Positions 38,410-48,179 are shown, numbered from the stretch's first letter. The stretch: 64,000 nucleotides of DNA from Rhodospirillales bacterium (GCA_019455065.1 JACFNC010000013.1:43886-107885); one strand, 5' to 3'. Notes: generated by a model from the sequence alone, not told the origin. A program made the numbers and translations.

Positions 38410-38444
38410 TTCGTTTATGCAAGCTAAAAAGTTGCGTTATGCAA
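38410..38444. promoter_or_regulatory. Two operator-like sites in the divergent DUF1302 / NMO promoter
   Basis: 38432-38444 reads TTGCGTTATGCAA, nearly palindromic and one base from the site at 27035. A weaker copy, TTCGTTTATGCAA, lies at 38410-38422, 22 bases (two helical turns) away. The pair sits 19 bases before the plus-strand start codon and 134 bases before the minus-strand one. Confidence 0.6.
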
Positions 38445-38462
38445 GTGATGTGGAGAGGGATA

Positions 38463-39377
38463 ATGCCGTCGAGCAAACTGAGTGCGAAGCTGCGCCTGCC
38501 GGTCATCGTGGCGCCGATGTTCCTGATTTCGGGATCCGAGCTGGTGGTGGCCTCGTGCCGGGCCGGCGTGATCGGTTCGTTCCCCACCCAGAACGCGCGC
38601 ACGGCCGAGGAACTCGACGCCTGGATGGGCCGCATCAATGACGAGCTGGCCACCGCGCCGGAGGCCGCGCCGTGGATGGTCAACATCATCGCCAACCCCA
38701 ACTATCCGCGCCGCGACGCCGACCTCGCCTTGATCCTCAAGCATCGGCCGCCGGTCGTGGTGACCGCCCTCGGCAACCCGCGCGACGTGGTCGAGGCCAT
38801 CCACGGCTATGGGGGAATCGTGCTCGCCGACGTCATCAACCCGCGCTTCGCGCGCAAGGCGATCGAGGCGGGGGTGGACGGCCTTGTGCTGGTCGCCGCC
38901 GGCGCGGGCGGGCACACCGGGCAGCTATCCGGTTTCGTGTTCGTCCAGGAGGTTCGCGAATTCTGGGACGGCCCGCTGGTGCTCGGCGGCGGCATCGCCA
39001 CCGGCCGCGCCGTCAAGGCCGCGCAGGTGCTGGGCGCCGACCTCGCCTATATGGGCACCCACTTCATTCCCACCCGCGAGAGCATGGCCGACGAGCGCTA
39101 CAAGCGCATGATCGTCGACGCCGACTGCGAGGACATCGTGTGCTCCGACGCCATCACCGGCGTGAAGGCGAACTGGCTGCGCCCGTCACTGATCGCAGCC
39201 GGCCTCGACCCCGACCACCTGCCCCCGGCCGGCACCATCGATTTCGCCAAGGCCGACACCCAGTACAAGCGCTGGAAGACCATCTGGTCGGCCGGCCAGG
39301 GCGTGGGCTCGGCCCACGCCGTGCTGAGCGTCGCCGAGGTGGTGGACCGGCTGGTCGCGGAGTACCGGGCGGCGTGA
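38463..39377 (+). CDS. Nitronate monooxygenase-family flavin protein
   Basis: This 304-residue TIM-barrel FMN enzyme has the N-terminal PVIVAPMFLISG, the family loop AAGAGGHTGQLSGF and the FMN phosphate site GGGIATGRAVKAAQVLGADL. It is assigned to the nitronate monooxygenase/enoyl reductase-like class. In catabolic islands such proteins often act on CoA-linked unsaturated intermediates. The ATG at 38463 is used; upstream in-frame sequence is the promoter. Confidence 0.86.
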   Translation: MPSSKLSAKLRLPVIVAPMFLISGSELVVASCRAGVIGSFPTQNARTAEELDAWMGRINDELATAPEAAPWMVNIIANPNYPRRDADLALILKHRPPVVVTALGNPRDVVEAIHGYGGIVLADVINPRFARKAIEAGVDGLVLVAAGAGGHTGQLSGFVFVQEVREFWDGPLVLGGGIATGRAVKAAQVLGADLAYMGTHFIPTRESMADERYKRMIVDADCEDIVCSDAITGVKANWLRPSLIAAGLDPDHLPPAGTIDFAKADTQYKRWKTIWSAGQGVGSAHAVLSVAEVVDRLVAEYRAA

Positions 39378-39435
39378 GACGGCTGGGCTCCGAATCCCAG
39401 GTTAAGGGACAGTTGATGCGGCGCCTACTTACCCC

Positions 39436-39528
39436 GTCATGCCCGCGAAGGCGGGCATCCATCTCTCCACAGGCACCGCCTCCAGTCGATATTCGCGGCG
39501 TCTGGATGCCCGCCTTCGCGGGCATGAC
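39436..39528. repeat. Large inverted repeat (MITE-like) between convergent genes
   Basis: Two perfectly complementary 26-bp arms (39436-39461 and 39503-39528), beginning GTCATGCCCGCGAAGGCGGG, enclose 41 bp. Each arm is itself a hairpin (GCCCGC-GAAG-GCGGGC). It lies between the NMO gene and acnB and may act as a bidirectional terminator. Confidence 0.75.
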
Positions 39529-39625
39529 GACGATATTAATCATTTCTCAATTCGAGTTCGGAGCCCTGAGATCGGCCGGGGGCTCCGCCTGTGGCTCGGA
39601 CCTATGGGGCTTACCGCCCTCCCCG

Positions 39626-42208
39626 TTACTCCGCCGCCTTCTCCGCCCCCGCGAACGCCGCGATCTGGTCGAAGTTCATGTAGCGGTAGATGTCGGCGGC
39701 CTTCTGGTTCACCACCCCCACCTGGGCCAGGTACTCCGCCGGCGTCGGGATGCGGCCCAAGAGCGCGCACACCGCCGCCAGCTCGGCGGAGCCGAGATAG
39801 ACACGGGTGTCGATGCCCAGCCGGTTGGGGAAGTTGCGGGTCGACGTGCTCATCGCCGTCGAGCCCTTGCGGATCTGCGCCTGGTTGCCCATGCACAGGG
39901 AACAGCCGGGCAGTTCCATCCGCGCCCCGGCGCGCCCCAGGATGCCGTAATAGCCCTCCTCGGTCAGGATCATGGCGTCCATCTTGGTGGGCGGGGCGAT
40001 CCACAGCCGGGTGGGGAGGTCGCTCTTGCCCTCGAGCACCCGGGCGGCGGCGCGGAAATGGCCGATGTTGGTCATGCAGGAGCCGATGAACACCTCGTCG
40101 ATCGTGTCGCCCGCCACCTCGGACAGCGGCTTGACGTCGTCGGGGTCGTTGGGGCAGGCGACGATCGGCTCCTTGATGTCGGCGAGGTCGATCTCGATCA
40201 CCGCGGCGTACTCGGCGTCGGCGTCGGGGGCCAGCAGCTTCGGGTCGGCGATCCACGCCTCCATGGCGGCGATGCGGCGCTCGAGCGTGCGCGCGTCCTG
40301 ATAGCCGTTGGCGATCATCCAGCGCATCAGGGCGATGTTGGAGCGCAGGTATTCGAGGATCGGTTCCTTGTCGAGGCGCACCGTGCAGGCCGCCGCCGAG
40401 CGCTCGGCCGAGGCGTCGGACAGCTCGAAGGCCTGCTCCACCTTGAGGTCGGGCAGGCCCTCGATCTCCAGGATGCGGCCCGAGAAAACGTTCTTCTTGC
40501 CCTTCTTCTCCACCGTCAGCAGGCCCTGGCGGATGGCGTAGAGGGGAATGGCGTTGACCAGGTCGCGCAGGGTGACGCCGGGCTGCATGGTGCCCTTGAA
40601 GCGCACCAGCACCGATTCCGGCATGTCGAGCGGCATCACGCCGGTGGCGGCGGCGAAGGCGACGAGGCCGGAGCCCGCCGGGAACGAGATGCCGATGGGA
40701 AAGCGGGTGTGCGAATCGCCGCCGGTGCCCACGGTGTCGGGCAGCAGCAGGCGGTTCAGCCAGCTATGGATGACGCCGTCGCCAGGGCGCAGGGAAACGC
40801 CGCCGCGGGTCGAGATGAAGCCGGGCAGGGTCTTGTGGGTCTCGACGTCGACCAGCTTGGGATAGGCGGCGGTGTGGCAGAAGGACTGCATCACCAAGTC
40901 CGCCGAGAAGCCCAGGCAGGCGAGGTCCTTGAGCTCGTCGCGGGTCATCGGCCCGGTGGTGTCCTGCGAGCCCACGGTGGTCATGCGCGGCTCGCAATAG
41001 GTGCCGGGGCGCATCCCCTGGCCTTCGGGCAGGCCGCAGGCGCGCCCCACCATCTTCTGGGCCAGGGTGAAGCCCTTGCCGGTGTCGTTGGGCTGGGCCG
41101 GCAGGCGGAACAGGGTCGAGGGCGGAAGGCCCAGGGCCTCGCGCGCCTTGGCCGTGAGGCCGCGGCCGATGATCAGCGGAATGCGGCCGCCGGCGCGCAC
41201 CTCGTCGAAGATCACCGGCGACTTGACGGTGAACTCGGCGATCACCCGGCCGTCCTTCACCGCCTTGCCGTCATAGGGGCGCAGCTCGACGACGTCGCCG
41301 GTCTCCATCTGCCCGACATCGAGCTCGATGGGCAGGGCGCCGGCGTCCTCCATGGTGTTGTAGAAGATCGGCGCGATCTTGGTGCCCAGGCAGACGCCGC
41401 CGAAGCGCTTGTTCGGAACGAAGGGGATGTCCTCGCCGGTCCACCACAGCACCGAATTGGTGGCCGATTTGCGCGACGAGCCGGTGCCGACGACGTCGCC
41501 GACATAGGCCACGAGATGGCCCTTGGCCTTCAGTTCCTCGAGCTGCGCGATGGGGCCGCGCACGCCGGGTTCCTCCGGCGTGATGCCGGGGCGCGGATTC
41601 TTCAGCATCGCCAGCGCGTGCAGCGGAATGTCGGGGCGGCTCCAGGCGTCGGGGGCCGGCGACAAATCGTCGGTGTTGGTCTCGCCCGGCACCTTGAACA
41701 CGGTCAGCGTCAGGCTGTCCGGCACCGCCGGGCGGGCGGTGAACCACTCGGCCTCGGCCCATGACGCCAGCACGGCCTTCGCATTGGCGTCGCCCTTGTC
41801 CGCCAGCGCCTTGACGTCGTGGAAATAGTCGAACATCAGCAGCGTGGTCTTCAGCCCGGCGGCGGCCGCGGCGCCGCATTCGGGGTCGGCCAGCAGCGCG
41901 ATCAGCGGCTGGATGTTGAAGCCGCCCAGCATGGTGCCCAGAAGCTCGGTGGCCTTGACGCGGGAAATCAGGCGGTTGGCTTCCTCGCCCGTGGCGACGG
42001 CGGCCAGGAACGCCGCCTTGACCTTCGCCGCGTCGTCGACGCCGGCCGGCACGCGATGCGTCAGCAGTTCCACCAGGAACGCCTCCTCGCCCGCCGGCGG
42101 TTCGCGCAACAGCGCGACCAGCGCCTCGGTCTGGGCGGCGGACAGGGCGAGCGGGGGAATGCCGAGCGCGGCACGCTCGGCGACATGCTGACGATAGGCT
42201 GCGAGCAC
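39626..42208 (-). CDS. acnB: Aconitate hydratase B
   Basis: This 860-residue AcnB has the N-terminal HEAT-like domain ([19 protein letters not shown]), a swivelling domain and the [4Fe-4S] active-site cysteines in [10 protein letters not shown] and [11 protein letters not shown], as well as CHTAAYPKL. It interconverts citrate and isocitrate and may also hydrate 2-methyl-cis-aconitate. It is a stand-alone housekeeping gene transcribed away from the catabolic island. Confidence 0.95.
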   Translation of the reverse strand: MLAAYRQHVAERAALGIPPLALSAAQTEALVALLREPPAGEEAFLVELLTHRVPAGVDDAAKVKAAFLAAVATGEEANRLISRVKATELLGTMLGGFNIQPLIALLADPECGAAAAAGLKTTLLMFDYFHDVKALADKGDANAKAVLASWAEAEWFTARPAVPDSLTLTVFKVPGETNTDDLSPAPDAWSRPDIPLHALAMLKNPRPGITPEEPGVRGPIAQLEELKAKGHLVAYVGDVVGTGSSRKSATNSVLWWTGEDIPFVPNKRFGGVCLGTKIAPIFYNTMEDAGALPIELDVGQMETGDVVELRPYDGKAVKDGRVIAEFTVKSPVIFDEVRAGGRIPLIIGRGLTAKAREALGLPPSTLFRLPAQPNDTGKGFTLAQKMVGRACGLPEGQGMRPGTYCEPRMTTVGSQDTTGPMTRDELKDLACLGFSADLVMQSFCHTAAYPKLVDVETHKTLPGFISTRGGVSLRPGDGVIHSWLNRLLLPDTVGTGGDSHTRFPIGISFPAGSGLVAFAAATGVMPLDMPESVLVRFKGTMQPGVTLRDLVNAIPLYAIRQGLLTVEKKGKKNVFSGRILEIEGLPDLKVEQAFELSDASAERSAAACTVRLDKEPILEYLRSNIALMRWMIANGYQDARTLERRIAAMEAWIADPKLLAPDADAEYAAVIEIDLADIKEPIVACPNDPDDVKPLSEVAGDTIDEVFIGSCMTNIGHFRAAARVLEGKSDLPTRLWIAPPTKMDAMILTEEGYYGILGRAGARMELPGCSLCMGNQAQIRKGSTAMSTSTRNFPNRLGIDTRVYLGSAELAAVCALLGRIPTPAEYLAQVGVVNQKAADIYRYMNFDQIAAFAGAEKAAE

Positions 42209-42433
42209 GGGCCGGGTCCTTCTCTACATGCGCGAGGAGCGACCCACCCGAAGGAGCGGGGCCACCCCACCATTGACATGCGCTTCCTACCACTGCCGGC
42301 GCGCGAAGGGAAGATTCTCGTCGCCGATGGCTTGGGGAAAGTACGGATGCGGGAAGCGTCGCGAACCGGTTTCCTCGACGCGCCGGCCGCTCTACCATGC
42401 GGCCCCAAGCGCATCCGCATGGGAACCGACCGC
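42209..42433. other. Divergent region, acnB / thioesterase
   Basis: This 225-bp region separates acnB from the thioesterase gene. No clear promoter or operator was recognised. Confidence 0.4.
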
Positions 42434-42844
42434 ATGACCCTGACCGTCGCCGACGCCGAACGCATCCTGCGCGACAACTTCGCCCCCTGGATCCAGGATC
42501 TGGGAATCGTCTTCGACGCCGTGGGCGACGGGCAGGCGACCTTGCGCGTCGCCTCCTCGGAACGATTGAAGCGCACCGGCGACATCGTCTGCGGCCAGGC
42601 GCTGATGGCGCTGGCCGACACCGCCATGGTGTTCGCCGTGGCCTCGGCGGCCGGGGGGCTGGTGCCGATGACCACGGTGTCGCAGAACACCACCTTTCTG
42701 CGCCCCGCCGGCCCGGCCGACGTCAGCGCGGTGGCCCGGGTGGTGCGCCTGGGCCGCAGCGTCGTCTACGGCGAGATCACCCTGCATTGCGGCGATGCCG
42801 CCAGGCCGGTCGCCCACGCCACCACCACCTACATGCTGCTGTAG
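42434..42844 (+). CDS. PaaI-like hotdog thioesterase
   Basis: This 136-residue single hotdog protein has the PaaI-type helix GDIVCGQALMALADTAMVFA with the catalytic Asp, and the strand PMTTVSQNTTFLRPA. It probably hydrolyses acyl- or aryl-CoA esters. An in-frame ATG five codons earlier (42419) is also possible. It is followed by a DoxX gene with its own ribosome site. Confidence 0.78.
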   Translation: MTLTVADAERILRDNFAPWIQDLGIVFDAVGDGQATLRVASSERLKRTGDIVCGQALMALADTAMVFAVASAAGGLVPMTTVSQNTTFLRPAGPADVSAVARVVRLGRSVVYGEITLHCGDAARPVAHATTTYMLL

Positions 42845-42967
42845 CGCGGGCGGCGCGCGGCCCCTCAGCGCGGCATCGCCTCCGCGGCCCGAACCCGGGG
42901 CGCACGGGGGTGTTTCTTCTTTCGATGGGGGCGGTCTCCGCGCCCCACCCGCCATCGGAGGTGCCTC

Positions 42968-43429
42968 ATGGCCCAGGAAACCACGTACCGCTCCGCCGCC
43001 GCGGCCCATCGGACGGAGACCGCCGGCTGGCGCGACGGCGCGCTGCTGGCCGCCCGCCTGCTGCTGGGGTCGATCTTCGTGCAAAGCGGCTTCGGCAAGC
43101 TCACCAACCTCGGCGGCTTCGCGGCCGGGCTGGAGGGAATGGGCGTGCCGCTGCCCTACGTGGCCGGCACGGTGGGGGCGCTGATCGAGTTCTTCGCCGG
43201 CGTCGCCCTGGTGCTCGGCGCCTGGACCTGGCTGGCGGCGCTGCTGCTGATCCTGTTCACCGCGGCGGCCACGGCGATCGCCCACCGCTTCTGGGAGTAT
43301 CCGCCCGAGCAGCAGATGATCCAGTCGATCATGTTCATGAAAAACCTGGCCATCATCGGCGGCTTCCTCGCCGTGCTCGCCGCCGGCCCCGGCCGCTACG
43401 GCGTCGACGGCTGGCGCGGCCGGGCGTGA
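42968..43429 (+). CDS. DoxX family membrane protein
   Basis: This 153-residue protein has four predicted membrane helices (LLAARLLLGSIFVQSGFGKL, VAGTVGALIEFFAGVALVLG, WLAALLLILFTAAATAIAHR, and a last helix near IIGGFLAVLAAG). The DoxX signature FGKLTNLGGF and HRFWEYPP are present. Function in this family is poorly defined, with links to thiol/redox homeostasis. The start follows CGGAGG. Confidence 0.85.
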   Translation: MAQETTYRSAAAAHRTETAGWRDGALLAARLLLGSIFVQSGFGKLTNLGGFAAGLEGMGVPLPYVAGTVGALIEFFAGVALVLGAWTWLAALLLILFTAAATAIAHRFWEYPPEQQMIQSIMFMKNLAIIGGFLAVLAAGPGRYGVDGWRGRA

Positions 43430-43501
43430 GCCGGGAGCGAAGGGCGTTGCGTCCCGCGGCCCCGCGCGCTATATCAACCCTTCGCTCGTCAGGGCCCCGG
43501 C

Positions 43502-43578
43502 GCACCCGTAGCTCAGCTGGATAGAGCGTTGCCCTCCGAAGGCAGAGGTCACAGGTTCGAATCCTGTCGGGTGCGCCA
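43502..43578 (+). tRNA. tRNA-Arg (anticodon CCG), CCA encoded
   Basis: The cloverleaf is complete. The acceptor arms are GCACCCG/CGGGTGC with discriminator G and an encoded CCA. The D arm is GCTC-GAGC. The anticodon stem TTGCC/GGCAG encloses loop CTCCGAA, giving anticodon CCG, and the T arm is ACAGG-TTCGAAT-CCTGT. It reads CGG codons. Confidence 0.95.
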
Positions 43579-43658
43579 AACCTCCAAGTTTCCAGTCCCA
43601 GACACCTTCCCTCCCCCCAGCTTCGTCAGCGGGCCCCTACGGACCACGGGGACGTTCC

Positions 43659-45323
43659 TCACGCCGTCGCCGGTGCCGCCGCCGTCTCGGCAGCCAGCTT
43701 GGCGGCGATGACGGCGCGCAGTTCCCGGCGCAGGATCTTTCCGGCCGGGCTGATGGGGAAGGAATCGACGATTTCCAGGCGCTCGGGCAGCTTGAACTTG
43801 GCGATCTTGCGCGCCGCCATGAAATCGACCAGTCCTCGGAAATCCAGGCTGTGCCCCGGCCGCAGGATGACGAACGCGCAGGCCTTCTCGCCGTAGGCCG
43901 GGTCCGGCATGGCGACCACGCAGGCGCCCGAAACGGCGGGATGCGCCAGGATGTGATCCTCGACCTCCTCGCAGCTGATCTTCTCGCCGCCGCGGTTGAC
44001 CTGATCCTTCATCCGCCCCTCGACGTAGAGGTTGCCGTCGATGCGCTTGACCACGTCGCCCATGCGGTAGAATCCGTCGGCGGTGAAGGCATTGGCGTTG
44101 GTCTCCGGGGCCTTGTAGTAGCCGCGGATGGTGTAGGGCCCGCGCGCCAGCAGTTCCCCCGGCACGCCGTCCGGCACCTCGTTGCCGTAGGGATCGACGA
44201 TGCGAATTTCGTCCTCGGGCGAGATCGGCCGCCCGGCGCTGTGAAAGCGGACCTCTTCGGGATCGTCGTAGCGGGTGTTGCACAGCAGCCCCTCGCCGGT
44301 GCCGAAACTCTCCATGAACCGGCAGCCGAACCGCTCCTCGACGCGGCGGCGCAACTCGGGCACCAGCTTGGCCCCGCCGTTCATCAGCACCTCGAGCGAC
44401 GACAGGTCGTGTTGCGCGGGCACCGACGAATTGAGCCACGAGGTCACCAGCGGCACGGCGGTGCAAACCATGGTGACGCGGTGGCGCTCGATCAGGGGGA
44501 ACACCGCCTCGGGAGTCGGCGAGCGCGCCACGACCACCGTGCCGCCCACCGAAAAGGCGGCGAGGATGCCGGGCGAGGCCAGGGTGAAGTTGTGCGCCAT
44601 CGGCAACACCGCGAGGTAAACGATGTCGCGCCTGAACCCCGTGGCCTTGCCGCATTGGGTGCAGTTGTAGACGTAGTCGTCGTGGGTGCGCGGGATCATC
44701 TTCGGTATCGCCGTGGTGCCGCCCGACAGCAGCAACAGCGCCACCTCGCCCGCATCGGGCCGGCGCGCCGCCAGGGTTTCGCGGATGATGTCCGCGGGCG
44801 CCGGCTCCGCGATCATGGCGCGCAGGTCGTGCTGGCCGGCGTTGGGCGTGCCGGAGACAAAGACGTGCCGCAAGCTCGCGCAGTTCGGCGCCAGTTCCTC
44901 CGCCATCGCCCGGAAGTCGAAGCCCCGCACCACGTCCGGGATCAGATAGGCGACCGCTTCGGCATGGGCGAGAAAGTGCCCGATCTCGCTCTGCCGGTGC
45001 GCCGGCAGCGCCATCACCGGGATGACGCCGGCCTTGATCAGGCCGAGGAACGCCACCACCATGTCGACGCCGTTGCCGAGCTGGAAGACGGCGCGGTCGA
45101 GCGGCCGCAGGCCGCGGCGGACGAACGCGTAGGCCAGCCGGTCGACGGCCTCACCAAGCTGGGCGTAGGTCAGCCGCATCTCGCCGTCGATCACCGCCAC
45201 CTTGTCGGGCACCTCGGCGATGGTTCGCTCCAGCATCTCGGGCAGGGTGATGCCCTGCCAGATGCCTTTGGAGCGATAGCGGGCGGTGGCCTCCTCCGGC
45301 CAGGGCACGCACCCGGCCAGCAT
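43659..45323 (-). CDS. Aryl-acid AMP ligase, EntE/DhbE-like
   Basis: This 554-residue ANL enzyme resembles 2,3-dihydroxybenzoate/salicylate-AMP ligases: N-terminal LAGCVPWPEEATARYRSKG, LLLLSGGTTAIPKMIPRTHD as ATP loop, LPMAHNFTLASPG, FGTGEGLLCNTRYD, and GRMKDQVNRGGEKISCEEVE. No NRPS, carrier or isochorismate gene is nearby, so a siderophore role is unlikely. It lies one base after the flavin oxidoreductase and closes the cluster, so it more likely makes an aryl-CoA or aryl-AMP in catabolism. Confidence 0.87.
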   Translation of the reverse strand: MLAGCVPWPEEATARYRSKGIWQGITLPEMLERTIAEVPDKVAVIDGEMRLTYAQLGEAVDRLAYAFVRRGLRPLDRAVFQLGNGVDMVVAFLGLIKAGVIPVMALPAHRQSEIGHFLAHAEAVAYLIPDVVRGFDFRAMAEELAPNCASLRHVFVSGTPNAGQHDLRAMIAEPAPADIIRETLAARRPDAGEVALLLLSGGTTAIPKMIPRTHDDYVYNCTQCGKATGFRRDIVYLAVLPMAHNFTLASPGILAAFSVGGTVVVARSPTPEAVFPLIERHRVTMVCTAVPLVTSWLNSSVPAQHDLSSLEVLMNGGAKLVPELRRRVEERFGCRFMESFGTGEGLLCNTRYDDPEEVRFHSAGRPISPEDEIRIVDPYGNEVPDGVPGELLARGPYTIRGYYKAPETNANAFTADGFYRMGDVVKRIDGNLYVEGRMKDQVNRGGEKISCEEVEDHILAHPAVSGACVVAMPDPAYGEKACAFVILRPGHSLDFRGLVDFMAARKIAKFKLPERLEIVDSFPISPAGKILRRELRAVIAAKLAAETAAAPATA

Positions 45324-45324
45324 G

Positions 45325-46776
45325 TCAGGCCTCGGTCCTTGCCCGGCCGGCGGTGGCGTCGGCCGGCATTTCAGGCGCGAGATGAACCGTGTTCGACGGC
45401 GGGCTGGCGTCGCCGGTGGGGCCGCAGGCGCGGACGTAGTAGCGATAGCTCATCCCGGCCATGATGGTGTTGTCCACCCAGCGCGTCACCTTGACGGCGT
45501 CCTCGACGGTGACTTCGCCGTCGTCGGCGGCGCGATAGACGTCGTAACGGGCGGCGCCGGGGGTCTTGGTCCAGGTCAGGACGGCGGCGCCGCCCTCCTG
45601 TCTGATCTTCAGATTGCCCTTGTCGGAACCCCAGGCGGGGGCGGTGGTCACGGCATCGTCGGCCGGCGCCTGCAGGTCGCCCTTCGGCCACAGGAAACAA
45701 ACGACCTTCTTGTGGGTGCCGTCGAGATGTTTGCAGACGTTGCAGTAGTCGCACCGGATGATGCGGTCGAGTTGGCCCGCCCTGACCTTGTTGACCCAGT
45801 CGGGGTCCGCGAGCAGCCCGCGCGCGATGGCGACGAAGTCCATCGCCCCCTCGGTGAGTACCCGCTCGGCGTCGGCGGGGTCGGAAATCTTGCCGGCGGC
45901 GGCGACCGGGGTGGCGTATCCTTTGGCGTTGACGAAGGCCTTGATCTCGCCGGCCAGTCCCGCATGCAGCGCCGGCGGATACCAGGCGCCAGGCATGCAG
46001 CGGTCGCCGGAATAGCCGGTATAGGGATAGGGCACCTGGCCGGGTACGTGCTCGGCGTCCTCGAACTTGCCGCCCACCGAAAGCGACAGATAGGCGAAGC
46101 CGAGTTGCGCCAAACGCAGGGCGATCAGCTTGGACTCGTTGACCGTGTAGCCGTCCTTGATGAACTCCTCGGACAGGAAGCGGATGCCGACGGGGAAGTC
46201 GTCGCCCACCTTGCGCAGTATGTTCTCCCTGACGCGCCCGATCAGATGAAGCCGGCCCTCCAGCGTGCCGCCATAATCGTCGGTGCGCGGGTTGCGGCGC
46301 GACAGGAACGAGGCCAGCGTGTAGGCGTGGGCGGAGTGCAACTCGGCGCCGTCGAAGCCGGCCTCGCGCGCCCGGGCGACGGCGTCGCCGAATTGCTCGA
46401 CGATGCGGTCGATGTCCTCCAGCGACAGCATGTCGATCGTCTGTCGCCATCCCGACCGTGCCACCTTCATGAAGTGAATGATCTGCGGAACGACCTTGGA
46501 ATCCGAGGTGTCGTGAATCCGCTCGACCATTCCGGCCAGGCCGGGGATGAACCGGTCGTCGGATATGCGCAGCAGCGGTCCCGAGTTCGAATGATGGATC
46601 GCCATCGCCTCGACGACGATCAGGCCCACCCCGCCCTTGGCGTAGCGCACGTAGCGGTCGGCGATGTCCTGGGTGACCCAGCCGTCCTCGTCGGCCAGCC
46701 GTGTGACCATCGCCGGCACCATGACGCGGTTCGGCAAACTCATGCTCCCGATGGCCATCGGTTCGAGCAGCTTCAT
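45325..46776 (-). CDS. Old-yellow-enzyme-type flavin oxidoreductase with C-terminal FN3-like domain
   Basis: This 483-residue protein begins with an OYE/2,4-dienoyl-CoA-reductase TIM barrel (about 1-340): EPMAIGSMSLPNRVMVPAM, GFDGAELHSAHAYTLASFLS, NPRTDDYGGTLEGR. The cysteine motif C-x2-C-x2-C-x11-C (about 342-360, CDYCNVCKHLDGTHKKVVC) fits a [4Fe-4S] cluster. Instead of the FAD/NAD domain of dienoyl-CoA reductases, the C-terminus (about 389-467) looks like a fibronectin type III fold (LTWTKTPGAARYDVYRAADD, SYRYYVRACGPTGDASPPSN). Its start overlaps the MarR stop as ATGA. A role in reducing an activated C=C bond is inferred. Confidence 0.82.
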   Translation of the reverse strand: MKLLEPMAIGSMSLPNRVMVPAMVTRLADEDGWVTQDIADRYVRYAKGGVGLIVVEAMAIHHSNSGPLLRISDDRFIPGLAGMVERIHDTSDSKVVPQIIHFMKVARSGWRQTIDMLSLEDIDRIVEQFGDAVARAREAGFDGAELHSAHAYTLASFLSRRNPRTDDYGGTLEGRLHLIGRVRENILRKVGDDFPVGIRFLSEEFIKDGYTVNESKLIALRLAQLGFAYLSLSVGGKFEDAEHVPGQVPYPYTGYSGDRCMPGAWYPPALHAGLAGEIKAFVNAKGYATPVAAAGKISDPADAERVLTEGAMDFVAIARGLLADPDWVNKVRAGQLDRIIRCDYCNVCKHLDGTHKKVVCFLWPKGDLQAPADDAVTTAPAWGSDKGNLKIRQEGGAAVLTWTKTPGAARYDVYRAADDGEVTVEDAVKVTRWVDNTIMAGMSYRYYVRACGPTGDASPPSNTVHLAPEMPADATAGRARTEA

Positions 46777-47324
46777 GGGATTTGCTCCTGTTCCTGGACC
46801 GGCGGTTGGCTTCGCAACGCGCCATGAGGCCGTTTGGTTATGGCGGTGTTGGCCGCGAGGGTGGTCTTGAGTGTTCCGAGAATGTGGTGGAGTTGGCCCA
46901 TCGTCGCCTCGTCCATCCCTGCCATCAGGCCCTCGAGGCAACGGCGATGCACCGGCAGCATGCGCGCCAGCAGGGCGCGTCCCGCCGGCGTCAGGTGGAC
47001 GTGCTGGACCCGACCGTCGCCCGGGTCCGGGTGGCGTTGGACCAACCCCTTTCCCTCCATCCGCTCGACGAGGTCGGTCACGTTTCCCTTGCTCACCATC
47101 AGCCGCTGCGACAATTCGCTCATCGTCGGCCCCTCGGGTGGGCGACTCACCTGCGCCAGCAGGTCGAAGGCGGGCATGGTGACACCGAACTCGCCATGGA
47201 GCGTCCGCCGGAGATGGCGCAGCACGATGTTGGCGTTGGCCAGCAGCCGAATCCAGACGCGGACCTCGATGGGGCCGGCGACGCTCCGTTCGTCGCTGTT
47301 GGACAGGCTCAGGACCTCGGCCAT
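46773..47324 (-). CDS. MarR-family transcriptional regulator
   Basis: This 183-residue winged-helix protein has the MarR core from FDLLAQVSRPPEGPTMSELSQ through the recognition helix region VSKGNVTDLVERMEGKGLVQR and the wing HPDPGDGRVQHVHLTPAG. The start shares a base with the upstream SDR stop (TGATG), and its stop overlaps the flavin oxidoreductase. It is therefore embedded in the catabolic operon and may respond to a pathway intermediate. Confidence 0.88.
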   Translation of the reverse strand: MAEVLSLSNSDERSVAGPIEVRVWIRLLANANIVLRHLRRTLHGEFGVTMPAFDLLAQVSRPPEGPTMSELSQRLMVSKGNVTDLVERMEGKGLVQRHPDPGDGRVQHVHLTPAGRALLARMLPVHRRCLEGLMAGMDEATMGQLHHILGTLKTTLAANTAITKRPHGALRSQPPVQEQEQIP

Positions 47325-48136
47325 CACATGAGTTCCCCGCCCGCCACCAGGATGCTTTGGCCGGTCACGGAACCGCTGCCCGGCCGGCACAGCCACGCCA
47401 CCGCGTCGGCGACCTCGCGCGGCTCGATCAGTCTGCCCTGTGGGTTGTGGGAGACGATTTCGGCCAACGCCTGCTCGCGGGGCATCCCCGTCTTGGCGGT
47501 GATGTTGTCCAGGGCGTTGGTCACGATGTCGGTGTCGGTGTAGCCGGGGCAGACGCAGTTCACCGTGACGCCGGTCTTGGCCACCTCGCGCGCCAACGCC
47601 CGGGTCATCCCGATCGTCGCATGCTTGGCTGCGCAATAGGCCGCGACGTATGGGTAACCGGTGAGCCCGGCGGTCGACGAGATGGTGACGATGCGGCCGA
47701 AGCCGGCCCCGATCATTCCCTTCAAGACCTGACGGGTGCACAGGAACGGGGCCGTGGCGTCGACCGCGAAGACCTTGTTCCACAGGTGCAGGTCGGTTCG
47801 GTGAAAGGGGGCGGGCAGGGCAATGCCGGCGTTGTTGACGAGCACGGTGGGAGGGCCGAGGCGCGCCGTCGCCGAGGCGAACGCGTGCTCGATCTGTGCC
47901 GGATCGGCCAGATCGACCACCTCGAATGCCGATGGGCGGCCATGTTCCGCCTCGAGGCCGGCTGCGTGCGATTGCAGGTTATCGCGGTTTCGTCCCATCA
48001 CGGTGACTGCGGCCCCTTGCGCCGCCAGGGCGGCCGCGACGGCGGCGCCGATGCCCCGCCCGCCTCCGGTGACCACCGCGTGCCGCCCGTCGAGCGGCTT
48101 CTGCCCTTCCGTTCCGGCCGCCCTTGTCGCAAGCAT
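47324..48136 (-). CDS. Short-chain dehydrogenase/reductase
   Basis: This 270-residue classical SDR has VVTGGGRGIGAAVAAALAAQ, NNAGIALPAP, the Ser of TISSTAGLTGYPY, YCAAK and a C-terminal GQSILVAGG. It should oxidise an alcohol or reduce a ketone on a pathway intermediate. The start at 48136 follows GAGAGG; the longer frame overlaps the end of livM and is not used. Confidence 0.9.
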   Translation of the reverse strand: MLATRAAGTEGQKPLDGRHAVVTGGGRGIGAAVAAALAAQGAAVTVMGRNRDNLQSHAAGLEAEHGRPSAFEVVDLADPAQIEHAFASATARLGPPTVLVNNAGIALPAPFHRTDLHLWNKVFAVDATAPFLCTRQVLKGMIGAGFGRIVTISSTAGLTGYPYVAAYCAAKHATIGMTRALAREVAKTGVTVNCVCPGYTDTDIVTNALDNITAKTGMPREQALAEIVSHNPQGRLIEPREVADAVAWLCRPGSGSVTGQSILVAGGELM

Positions 48137-48179
48137 GATGACCTCTCTTGTTCCCTGTTGAAGCCGTTCTCGTTCGCTA

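Noticed and set aside
38672..41764. Plus-strand reading frame of about 1030 codons across the NMO gene and acnB
   Set aside because: It runs through an inverted repeat and opposite acnB, and its translation has no recognisable fold. It reflects codon bias only.
43659..45323. Siderophore biosynthesis locus
   Set aside because: Only the ligase resembles siderophore enzymes; no carrier protein, NRPS or isochorismate genes are within reach.
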